In this document: positions 52,245-62,140 of the stretch, piece by piece
Position numbering within the stretch: position 1 is the stretch's first letter
Layout of the letters: every line of letters starts with the position of its first letter
NCBI GenBank assembly: GCA_035041965.1
Contig: JAPYMA010000180.1
Span: forward strand, 1-64,000
DNA length: 64,000 nt
Source of the DNA: Anisakis pegreffii
Lineage: Eukaryota; Nematoda; Chromadorea; Rhabditida; Anisakidae
Direction of reading: 5' to 3'
Notes under the pieces: generated by a model
Seen by the model: only the letters and a program-made list of their open reading frames with translations
The model's database searches: none
What the model was told of the DNA's origin: nothing
Program-made: the position numbers and the translations under genes

Positions 52245-55200
52245 TAACAATAACTATAATAACAACAACAATGATATATTCACAACAATATTAATAATGA
52301 TAACCTGAGGTAGGCTTCAGGGTGTCTGTAGGTGTTGTTGGTGATATTGCATGTAGAGTTGTGCGTTTTTTACTTACATTACTATCAGTATTATTACTGT
52401 TATTATGAGTATTAATATGGGTATTGTGCTGTTGAAGGTTGCTTGCGGACGGGTGGAACTTTAATTTGAGGACGTTTGGATTGTGCTTGGCTGACTCCTC
52501 TGAGGCTGCCCGTTCCCCGAAAGTCTTTCTTTTCACTTCTTTGTCACGCTTCAAACTCTCTATCGATGACTTCATTGCAGTGCCTGCCCCTACCCCTACC
52601 CCTACCCCCGTTCCAGCCCCATTCCCAGTCCCAGTCCCAGTGCCCACTACCTTCCCAGCAGCAGCAGTACCCAGCACTTCCCGGGGATTTGCTTTAGTTT
52701 TACGTGCAATCCCTGCAGCACTAGCACTAGCCGTAGCACTACTACAACTATACTCACTACTGCCAGCAACACCTAAGGATGCACCCTCTTGTTGTTTCCT
52801 CCTCCTTGCACTGTCCAAACCTTCTGCAGACAACAAGCCCAGCTCGTCTCCATTCGCCTTTCTAATCCCCCGTTGGGCACTATTGCAGCCCTTGTCGGAC
52901 TCCTTTGCCTTCCTCTCAGACCGTGATGAATCGCTACCTTCTATCACTACTTTCGCAACTGAACAAGCCACACCCTCAGATGGCACTCCATCTGCCGATG
53001 TCGATTGCTGCTGCCATCCGGCTGCTTGCTTCACTGCATTATTCATTTGCTTTCTTGTTGAGCAGTTATTATTACTAACATTATTATTGTTATTATTATC
53101 ATTATTATTATCATTGTTATTGTTATTATAATTATGTTTATCATTAACCCCTCCTTTAATTGTATTATTACTTATTGAAGATAATGCTGCACCACCTCCT
53201 TGAATGCCCGAATCCGAAGACGAGTCGTCCGATGGCACGATTGCCACTGACTTTATCCGCGGCTTGCCTCGTTCCCGTTTGTTATTTTTACGCTCCTTCT
53301 GCAACTTTATTCATCAACTATTTTAATTACAATAATAATCCAAGTTAGAATTTCATAAAAACACATCATTCGCAACGTTAACAGCAGACAAAAGGAATGC
53401 GGCACTTTTTTACTTTGGGGGTCGCACGCGAGCAAGCTCGCGTACAACCATAAAAACATACGCTCGCACACTACGAACGACGCTTTCACATGGACCGAAG
53501 CCACGCCTACTGCGCATGGCTTCAGCCTAAGCGTAGTCTCAGCCTAAGCCTAAGCCTGAGCTCGTTTGCTAGCCTCTGTTGTAGCATCGAGCGTTCTGAG
53601 GCTACGCTTAGATGGGGCTGAGGTCACACTTAGGCTGAGGCCATGCGCAGTAGGCGTGGCATGCGCGAGCGTGCTTGCGTGCGATCCCCCAAAGTAAAAA
53701 AGTGCCGGAATGCCAACCAAGGAAGAATGTCATATGGGTGATATTGTTAATATAGTGGTATCAGTCATACAGCTAACTACTTCACTCGTATCCTTAAATA
53801 AATAAATAAATAATAACACAACCCTCACCTTCGGTGTATTCGCAACACTCGCCGCATTACCCCCCAAACCACCAATCGTAACAATACTTTTTTTTGAACA
53901 CGACTCTTGTTCTGAAGAGACGCTTATCTTAGTGTTGTGCCTGAAATTATTCACTATACACATTCATTACAACCAACGTTGTCACAGCAACAATAATAAT
54001 AAATAATAACAATAAATAATAATAATAACAATAATAATAAACAATAACAACAATAAAATTTTTTTAAAAATTCCAAATTCCAACATGAAAACGTCTAAAA
54101 TGAGCGAAAAAAAAGAACACTGAAAAATCAGAGAGACAGGAACGATGAGTGCATAAAAAGATGAAAGGAAAAGAAAAAAACGCTCAGGAAAGAACAGAAA
54201 ACAGACCGAAAACAAATGCGAAACATAACATAACCACCATAATTAATCACTGCCAAATGATCAGACAATCGAAACAAAGACTATAAGAAACTCAGAGAGC
54301 GCGGAGAAGTATTCTCGTTTCCACCAAAAAAATTCTCAACTGCTCACGAAGAATCGAGAGGGAGACAGAGAAGTCAAGAAATGCAGAAAGACAGTGTGAA
54401 TGTTATAGATTAAAGAAGAAGATGAAATAAAGAAAGCACTGCGTACGTTTGACGGCGTACTTCATTTGTGTTGTTTGACGGCGATTTGAGGGCTGCTGCT
54501 GCTGCTTTATGGCTGCTAGAGGTGCTGCTAACGTGAAATTTCGTGACGAGACCCGAACTCGACGCCGCACACCCTATCGATGGCTTCTCATCCACCACCT
54601 GTGACACATCCAACCTCACCGACTCTAAACAATATCACATCATTACCAAATTATCACCACGCACATCACTAAACACCCCTCCAAACCCTCCTTGAAAACC
54701 GACACCATTTCACTATCGTTACTATCATCAGTCTGTCCTACCCCCCCCCCAATAAACATGAAACAAATCAACTCAACATCTCAAAAACCTTATTAACTTT
54801 AAAGTTTTCGGCACTTTTTTACTTTGGGGGGGGGGAGGGCGGTCGCACGCAAGCACGCTCGCGCATGCCACGCCTACTGCGCACTACGCTTAGGCTGAAG
54901 CCATGCGCAGTAGGCATGGCTTCGGTCCATGTGAAAGCGTCGTTCGTAGTGTGCGAGCGTATGTTTTTATTATTGTACGCGTGCGACCTCCCCCCCCCTC
55001 CCCCCAAAAGTAAAAAAGTGCCAAGTTTTCTTCTAAAATAACATCACCTTTACACTTCTGCCTAAATCCATACCACAAATAACAATTATAATAACAATAA
55101 CAACAATAACAATAATAATAATAATAACAACAATAACAATAATAATAATAACAACAATAACAATAACAATAATAATAACAATAACAATAATAATAACAAG

Positions 55201-58200
55201 TAACTACGTAACCGTCGTAATCTGACTTCAAATAACACGTCATCACTATAAGCAATCCAAAAACAACTAACCACTCTTGGGTATTGTGGCGTTATCGAGC
55301 CAGCACGACGTGTTCATACTCGTGCCGGGCACTGTACACGGCTCTGCACCCGCACCTCCCCTCGCAGCCACCAAAGCCGCACTCAACGGCAGATCGTCAT
55401 GCAGCTGGAATTGCTGTCTCGATGTCGATATCAACTGTTTTCCTGTTGCTGCTGCTGCCGATACAGTTACTAGAGATGCTGCAGATGCCACCTGCAGATA
55501 TGATGTGGATATAGTGCTCGTTGCTTGTGTTGTATTCATACCGAACACGGAACACGACGACGACGATATCGATGAGGAACACGATGCCGTTGCATTCAGC
55601 GAACATCCTCCTATCTCTTGCTGCTGCTGCTGCTAAACAAGACACAATAAATAATGCTGAATTTCTGGTTGATATGTAGCCACGTTAATGTGGCCACTTC
55701 TAGTAGTGTATTTGCAAATGATCACTAAAAAAGTAAAACCTTAAAACTATCAAAAAACGTCACCACAAACAACTCAAAGCAACCAACCTTGCGTTTCTCT
55801 TTGTGCGATTTGTCTTTGCTTTTATGTTTCTCCTTCTTCTCCTTATCGTGTAATTTCTTTGCCTTCTTCTTCTTGCTCTTGCCAGGGCTCCCTCCGTCAT
55901 CGGACGCGCCCCCTCCTCCCCCTCCACTTCCAGCTCCTGACCCAGTCCCTGCCGTCCTCAATAAATTCGAATCGGATGCTGTCGACACCATCCTAGCACC
56001 GCCCAGTGCAGCGTGATGGTGTTGATGATGATGCATTACCACTGCTGACGGCGGCATTCCGAACATTCCACTTGCTCGACGCTTAATTAATTAATTAATT
56101 ACCCTTATTATTCACTTGATCATGCAGTATCCTGCACCCGCACATGTGCCTATCAACCCGATCACTGATCCAACTTATAATCTGATCAAGACCGATCGAT
56201 CAATCGATTACTTACTATAGGGAAAAAGTATCATTTTCAAAGTTTCACGAACTTATTCAATATAATCACTTACTACAGGGAAATTATTTTCAGACTGCGT
56301 CTCGTCGGACTCCAATTTCAACTGCGACGATATCACCTCCTTGCTGCGTACCATCGAGACCGCTTCTGTATTTGTGGATGTTGATGGCTGATTAGCACTA
56401 TTATCGTTAACGTTACTCGTCGATACTGACTGCTGCTGCTGCTGCTGTGACACCGTTAATTTCGTTTGCTGATGGTGGTGATACAATTTCTATTCAATAA
56501 CATTTCATTTAGAATAATTATAATTGCAACAGGTAATAATTAATATGCTATAGTGTAATCCAGGTAATTCATATTACCTGGCTAATCCAGGTAACAATTG
56601 CAACAATCAACATAATTACCACAAAATAATCACTCTCACCAACATCAAAACATCCCAAAATACATTTATCCCTAACAACAGTTTTATACAATACCATCAA
56701 AAGCAATAATGTTTAAAATAACAACAATGACTTACCTCCGCATTATTACTCGTGTTGCTAGTATCATCTTTATTAGCAATATTAATGATATGATTCACGG
56801 CTTTACGATGCTTCAATTTGGCTGTGTTGATAGTGACTGGCGATGTTGTTGTGTCTTTGTTATTAGTATTTGCATTATGGTCAGTGTTGATGTTTTCGTT
56901 GTTATCGTTGCTGTGTGCTGATGAGATATTCGCCGAACTTGAGATGCCGCTCGGTTCGGCGTTCTGAAGCGATGCGAAACTCGATCGCTTTTGCCTTATC
57001 AGACCGAGATCTTTGGCTGTTAGACCGCTGAAATCTGGGAATGCCACTCGACACTTCGACGACGATCGCGATGATCTGAAATCAATTCAATTATATTCCA
57101 TTCCTCCTCTCTATTACCACCATCATAATAACAGTAATAAATAATAAAGCAACAACAATAACAGTAATAACAACAACAATAATAACAGTAATCAATGATA
57201 TTGGTACACAGAGCACTCGGTTTCGAGCAAAACTTTGAACTGAACGGTCGCTACGATCTCTGCGGTAGCTCAGTAATATCAATAATAAACCTGTACTAGC
57301 AGCAGCATCAGCAGGCTATGATTCGGTATCTATTATGCAATCATGTGTTATTATTCGTTAATAATAGCAGTTAATAGCTACTAGACCAAAACCTCAATCT
57401 GCTACTAAAACATGCACGCAACTTCCATTCCACTAACCGAACAACATTCCAAATCTAAACTCGAATAGCCACACCAAACCCATCGGATAACAACCTGAGC
57501 ACATCAATTCAAAATCACAAAACTAAACAACATACCCACGCTGATTATTCGTCTGCTGCATTCCGTTCTCATCCTTATTATTATCACTTGCCGTCGACTG
57601 CTGTTGCTGCATCATTGTTTCATTACTATTCTCGGAATTAGTCTCTTCCAGATTGCTCTTTTGAGTCGCATCACACACCGATGTGATTGGCAACGATGAA
57701 CAGGGTGACACTAAAATATTCACACTCGATAATAACAGCATGACAATGAAAGCATCAACAAACAAATTCTACTCACCAGCATTCGAACACCATTCCGGAT
57801 GAATCGGTGGCATATAACGTGGGATATCCTCTGACCTTTCGGCCAATTCTCGCTCTGAGACTGGATCGTAAAGACTTGATGAAGATGACTCTAACTGCAC
57901 TGGGAACTGTGGTACCTGAATGAATAGGCTTCGGTTACTTGTTTTACACAAACTCATTTAATAGCATCATGCTTTATGCAAACAATAATAATAATAATAA
58001 TAACAATAATAGTAATAATAAACCTTCCTTTTCGGTGGTATCGAGTAGGTTTGTTGCAGGTAATCGTGCAATTCAGTGACGTTAAACTGTAAATTCTCGA
58101 ACACCATATGGGCATCCGTGAAATTCGGCTCTATTCTTCCGGCTGCAAATCATAACTCGTTCAAGAACACTCACAAATACAACATTTTTTAGTCACCCAT

Positions 58201-58646
58201 TCATTCTACTAAATAATCTACTCAACAATCGATCACCTTCAATCTCACATGACACCAACAGTTTCGGAAATCAACGATAAGAGTGATTAATTATAAACGT
58301 ATCGCAACACTGTAATCCTCTGATATCAAAGCAAATTCATTTCAAGCACACACTAACTGCACTACCAAATCGAATGATTCAAACAAGATTGTAATCGTAA
58401 TCTCAGCTTCACAATAAAAATTGCAAGCATATCAAGTGCCTTCATCAACTCACCGTGTTCCGCGAATTGTTTCGCATCAATCCAAAGTTTCTGCATCATA
58501 AACCTGGTGATATCTGTAAGTGTGGTTAATGCCCGTTCACCAGCCTGTGCAAAACCGGTATTCTCGAGAATTCGGGCCGTAGCCTGTTGCATCAGAAGTC
58601 TAGCATAGTCTTCAACTGGATCCAACCGATTCGTTGTTGAACCCAT
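45991..58646 (-). CDS. TAF3: TFIID subunit TAF3 (histone fold plus PHD finger)
   Basis: Exons: 58646-58454, 58142-58024, 57915-57777, 57710-57536, 57075-56736, 56489-56277, 56081-55788, 55632-55272, 55061-55048 (14 nt), 54622-54447, 53940-53829, 53298-52305, 51606-51517, 51442-51192, 50864-50542, 49684-49477, 49152-48909, 48073-47919, 47707-47250, 46662-46559, 46479-46343, 46126-45991; about 1744 aa after one 1-nt correction near 50805. The N-terminus is a histone fold (YARLLMQQATARILEN; TDAHMVFENLQFNVTELHDY). EDIPRYMPPIHPEW matches the conserved TAF3 block. The middle is low complexity and Lys/Arg/Glu rich. The C-terminus is a PHD finger: WICPECS, VGCDACDNWFHW, then WYCQSCAKKH with the C4HC3 ligands. 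In animals this PHD reads H3K4me3 and links TFIID to active promoters. Introns hold six hAT-like MITEs and other repeats. Confidence 0.94.
46756..46888 (+). repeat. Dispersed repeat D, diverged short copy 3
   Basis: About 133 bp matching the right-hand part of repeat D, from GGCCTGCTCGCCTA to CCTGGCCAATCCAGGTAA, with many substitutions. It lies directly left of MITE A copy 2 in a TAF3 intron. Confidence 0.7.
46908..47213. mobile_element. hAT-like MITE, family A, copy 2
   Basis: About 305 bp, same ends and interior as copy 1 (left GGCACTTTTTTACTTTGGGG; right end slightly degraded). It inserted in AAT microsatellite DNA, so the target duplication is ambiguous. It lies in a TAF3 intron next to a repeat D copy. 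Confidence 0.83.
48205..48358. repeat. Dispersed repeat E, copy 2
   Basis: Second copy of the 44230-44392 repeat in the same orientation, inside a TAF3 intron, again ending with the TGCCACA...TGTGGCA hairpin. Confidence 0.72.
48639..48858. mobile_element. hAT-like MITE, family F, full copy
   Basis: 220 bp with inverted ends GGCACTCTTGCTGATAACGG and CCGTTATCAGCAGAAGTGCC and a flanking CAAATTA repeat (7 of 8 bases; 48631-48638 and 48859-48866). It shares the first bases GGCACT with family A but has a different interior, so both may be mobilised by one hAT-type transposase (inference). It lies in a TAF3 intron. Confidence 0.78.
49727..50039. mobile_element. hAT-like MITE, family A, copy 3
   Basis: About 313 bp with GGCAC/GTGCC ends and a clear 8-bp target duplication CAATTCCC (49719-49726 and 50040-50047). 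It lies in a TAF3 intron, immediately beside copy 4. Confidence 0.87.
50090..50312. mobile_element. hAT-like MITE, family A, diverged copy 4
   Basis: About 223 bp starting GGCATTTGTTTGCTTTAGGG and ending AACAAGTGCC, with a G-rich left arm and a GCGCGC-rich interior. The ends match family A, but the interior is shorter and diverged and the flanking duplication is imperfect. It sits in the same TAF3 intron as copy 3. Confidence 0.6.
51654..51966. mobile_element. hAT-like MITE, family A, copy 5
   Basis: About 313 bp in the opposite internal orientation to copies 1 and 2. The 7-bp direct repeat AATGCTA flanks it (51647-51653 and 51967-51973). The right end has decayed to ATGCC. It lies in a TAF3 intron. 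Confidence 0.83.
53401..53706. mobile_element. hAT-like MITE, family A, copy 6
   Basis: About 306 bp with near-perfect inverted ends and a 7-bp flanking repeat GGAATGC (53394-53400 and 53707-53713). Copies 5 and 6 are very similar, which suggests recent spread. It lies in a TAF3 intron. Confidence 0.86.
54810..55022. mobile_element. hAT-like MITE, family A, copy 7 (internally shortened)
   Basis: 213 bp with full ends and the 8-bp target duplication AAGTTTTC (54802-54809 and 55023-55030). About 90 bp of the interior is missing compared with the other copies. It lies in a TAF3 intron between the 14-nt exon and the next exon. Confidence 0.86.
56148..56212. repeat. GATC-rich dispersed repeat G, copy 2
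   Basis: Second copy of 26438-26508, same orientation, within a TAF3 intron. Confidence 0.6.
57198..57277. mobile_element. Rearranged SINE copy (inverted head, no B box), copy 4
   Basis: Same rearranged arrangement as 18833-18922: TATTGGTACACAGAGCACTC, GAGCAAAACTTT, then CTGCGGTAGCTCAG. It lies in a TAF3 intron. Two independent copies show that this is a subfamily and not a single rearrangement. Confidence 0.6.
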
Positions 58647-59400
58647 CCTCAATAATACAGTTCAATTTGCTGCAAATTATTTCTTTGAATGTTGTTCACT
58701 TTTTGCACTTTTCATCTATAAATTATCTGACTCACACTGGTCTTCTTGATATTGCAAATGTTTTAATACTATGATAACGATTCATATTATTCAAGTTAGC
58801 ACATACATCACTGTTTAATTAATGAACAACTAATTGGCACTTTAGAATGGTGAGGCGAATTTAAACTCGTATTCATCCAAACGAAATTCTAGTGCTGGCT
58901 TGTGCATCTGAACGGCCAAAATAATGTTTAAACACATAAAACAATGTCAAATCAACGAATATTCAGTGCAATTCATTTGGATGCGTTGTTCATTTCATTA
59001 ATTCTTAATAACACTTCGTTGATGAATACAACTCGAAATATTTAATATAAATGACGAATAAAACACAAGTAAAAATAAGTAAAAACATTCGTGAACATGC
59101 AAATGCTGCTGATCTGATCTGGAGGGTGATCAGAAAAAATCACATAGTCAACAGAGACTCGTGTGCAGAGAGCGGCAGAGAGACAGAAAAACTCAACGAT
59201 AGAGCGTACGCAGCGCTTCTTTTGCGGGGAGCGATGCCAAGACGATTGCTGCTCTACAATAGCGCTTTGCGAATCGCTTTAAGACCACTAAATACAAATT
59301 TGCTTTCGCATTCACGCAAATAATATAAGAGAATAGTGGTATTTTTATTAATAATGAACATAATAATGTATGTATTCATGTAATAATATGCAAGAAACAG
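58647..59400. other. TAF3 upstream region
   Basis: Presumed TAF3 promoter and 5' UTR. The 90-codon plus-strand frame at 59051-59323 has no family resemblance. No clear TATA or initiator could be assigned. Confidence 0.4.
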
Positions 59401-59609
59401 TTACCTGGATTGGCAAGCAGGCTGTCAGCAAACGTTTGTAACGTTGCTGGCCACAATGCTCACGTTTCGTACACATTGTTCTAGCCTCAATCCACGCCAC
59501 CCGCTGGCTAGTAGGCGAGCAAGCCAACCGAACACAACCGAGTAATTAATTAGTCGTCGTGAATACTTCGCATAATTAAACGTCGTAGCCAAATATCAAT
59601 TCAATAAAT
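59401..59609 (-). repeat. Dispersed repeat D, copy 4
   Basis: Near-identical to 41435-41643 in the same orientation, about 750 bp upstream of the TAF3 start codon. Confidence 0.8.
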
Positions 59610-59794
59610 AATCACAATTCTAATAAAATAAATATTCCGCCGATCGCTCCTCACAGCGATTATTCACAAAACAATCACTCGATGTCCAAGCAACAGTAAT
59701 AAGTAACATAATAATAGGAGAAACAATGAGTAACATAATTAGATGCCTTACATTTTGAACAATAGCATAACTATGTAGCATAATTCTGGTCAGC

Positions 59795-60150
59795 ACACTA
59801 CACTGCTGTAGGAAAATCACTAGTACTTCATTCAAGGGACCTCAGTCCTCAGTTTTGTCCAGTAACAATATAATTTTTTGGTATGATTAGAAAGATAACA
59901 TCCTCTGCTATCAGAAAAGTATATATGTTGTTGAGGGATTCTGCTTAGTTTTGGAGATATAGCCAAATATCTGAGTAACACTACACTGCTATAGGAAAAT
60001 CACTAATACTTCATTCGAGGGACCTCAGTCCTCAGTTTTGCCCAGTAACAATATAATTTCTTAGTATCACTGCAAAGCTGATGTTCTCTGCTATCAGAAA
60101 AGTATATATGTTATTGAGGGATTTTGCTTACTTTCAAAGATATAACTAAA
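59795..60150. repeat. Tandem duplication of a ~184-bp unit
   Basis: Two head-to-tail copies (59795-59978 and 59979 to ~60150) share ACACTACACTGCT, GGGACCTCAGTCCTCAGTTT and TCAGAAAAGTATATATGTTG. GAGGGACCTCAGTCCTC includes a short inverted repeat. Non-coding. Confidence 0.85.
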
Positions 60151-60169
60151 TTTCCGAACGAATGTTAAA

Positions 60170-60965
60170 AAACGAATTCATTATTTTCGTTCCATTTCGC
60201 TGTATTCAATTCACTACTGATGTCATTTGGGATGGTAATGAAGTATTGTTGGATTCGTTATTCGGTAGTATTATTTATTGTGAATATCATTTAGAACACT
60301 CATTAATTAATGGTATAATTAATAGTATTAATAATTGCAAGTAATCTTGGCAGCTGGCTGTGTGGCGAGCTGAACCGCCCACACGCACGCTGCGATTAAT
60401 TGTCCCGCCCACATTACAGTGCGCCTGCTAATCGTTATAAGCAGCTAACTGCTTATGACAGTTAGCTGCTTATAACAATTGTGAGGTATACTGTAGTGTG
60501 GGATAAAGCCCCGGGCAATCTTCGCGCCCATTTTCGTTGTGTACATCGTATGGGGCGGGGGATTTGCGATGTTTTAATTAATTTTTTTGATTTAATTATT
60601 AAAAAGTACTTTGGTTACGGTGGATATTATATGGGAGAGAGAGATATCTCATTATCCCGTCGTGAAGAGAGACACATCAAATGTGTTTTTCTTTCTTTTA
60701 TCGTGTGACTCTCTCCTTTTCAATGATTTTTCTTTATTTATCAATTCGCCTTTACGAATGGTTCCCCAATTTAATGGTGTTTACAATTCATATTTTGTGA
60801 TATCTCTCGTTTTTACGATATATTTATTCAATTCTTTCCAACCAATAACATTCATCTGGTTGTATTGAATAACGTACGATACATCGAAGTAGGCATTGTA
60901 CTGCGAAAAAAGTATTGTTAGTCGAAGTACGAATCGTATGTGATAATACATTCCAAAACATTATC
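60170..60965. repeat. Direct segmental duplication, copy 1
   Basis: Matches 61258-62140 in the same orientation, about 1.09 kb away. Shared blocks include ACGAATTCATTATTTTC, GATAAAGCCCCGGGCAATCT, TATGGGGCGGGGGATTTG and ATTATCCCGTCGTGAAGAGA. Short open frames inside differ between copies and look non-coding. Confidence 0.85.
60434..60476. repeat. Perfect 17-bp-arm hairpin
   Basis: GTTATAAGCAGCTAACT and AGTTAGCTGCTTATAAC flank a 9-base spacer. The same hairpin recurs at 61527-61570 with one arm mismatch. It may be the core of a repeat unit or a structured RNA; no function is visible. Confidence 0.9.
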
Positions 60966-61030
60966 ACATGTGATTTGTACTTCGAACTTACAGTACTTGA
61001 TTGCCATCATTCGTCCTCGACCACAGTCTA
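60875..61030. repeat. Palindromic end-like block related to the foldback arm
   Basis: TCGAAGTACGAATCGTATG and CATGTGATTTGTACTTCGA form an imperfect palindrome around AACATTATCACATG. The same block occurs at the right window edge, reversed, and in shortened form at 62060-62150. It may be the outer terminus shared by these repeats. Confidence 0.65.
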
Positions 61031-61257
61031 TGCAATGTACTTTTTATCAGAATCTTATTTAATGACCATTGAGTTGGATAAATGACATACGAGATTTAAC
61101 TCGTGAGTTGAGATGACCTCAAAACACGTAGTTTTTTGACTGCATTTCTGTTACAAGATCATGTAACGTCTAAAAACTCAAATTCACTGAATCTTGTCAG
61201 AGAATGAATAAAGTTTTGATATCATTCAACTCAGCACTTCTGTGCCTTTCAATGCCA

Positions 61258-62140
61258 AACGAATTCATTATTTTCATTCCATTTCGTTGTTTTTCACTTT
61301 ATTACTGAAGTCATTTCCAGCTAATAGTCACCTCGATGCCTCAGATACTTATTATTATTGTACTCGATATTACCATTCACCATAAATATCGTTTAAAGTA
61401 CCCAATAAGCGATGTTATTAATAATTAAAAGCTCTCCCCTTCAGCATCTAGCCACGGCGAGCTGCCCCGCCTACAAGCACGCTGCGATTGATTGTCCCGC
61501 CCACACTACACAGTATGCCTGGTGATCGCTATAAGCAGCTAACTGCTTATGACAGTTAGCTGCTTATAACAATTGTGAGGTATACTGTAGTGTGGGATAA
61601 AGCCCCGGGCAATCTTCGCGCTCATTTTCGTTGTGTATATCGTATGGGGCGGGGGATTTGCTCTATTTTAATTAATTTTTTGATTTAATTATTAAAAAGT
61701 ACTTTGGTTACGGTAGATATTACATCGGAGAGAGAGAAATCTCATTATCCCGTCGTGAAGAGAGACACATCCACTGTATTTTTCCTTCTTTCATCGTGTG
61801 ACTCTCTTCTTTTCAGTTATCTGTCGTTATTTATTTACTCGCTTCGTTTAACTTATAGAATTTGTCCTGAAGGCAACTTATCATCAACATAATCGTTTGA
61901 CTCTCTCATTTTCAACGATTTTTCTTTATTTATCATTCGCCTTTACGAATGATTCTTCAGTTTAATGGTGTTCACGATTCGTATTTTGTGATATCTCTCG
62001 TTTTTATGATATATTTATTCAATTCTTTCCAACCAATAGCATTCATTTGGTTGTATTGAATAACGTACGATACATCGAAGTAGGCATTGTACTGCGAAAA
62101 AAGTATTGTTAGTCGAAGTACGAATCGTATGATTCCTACT
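61258..62140. repeat. Direct segmental duplication, copy 2
   Basis: Second copy of 60170-60965 with small indels. It includes an extra internal repetition of the TTTTCTTTATTTATC part near 61905-61945. Confidence 0.85.

Noticed and set aside
51904..52308. Long poly-Asn/poly-Ile frames over AAT tracts (also at 2237, 2980, 12470, 43079)
   Set aside because: Artefacts of the AAT microsatellites, open in several frames on both strands, without conserved flanks.
59051..59323. 90-codon plus-strand frame upstream of TAF3
   Set aside because: No family resemblance, no splice context and no homologous pattern; length is compatible with chance.
60481..60868. Short frames in the direct duplication (also 61704-61892)
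   Set aside because: The frames are not preserved between the two copies, so they are unlikely to be coding.
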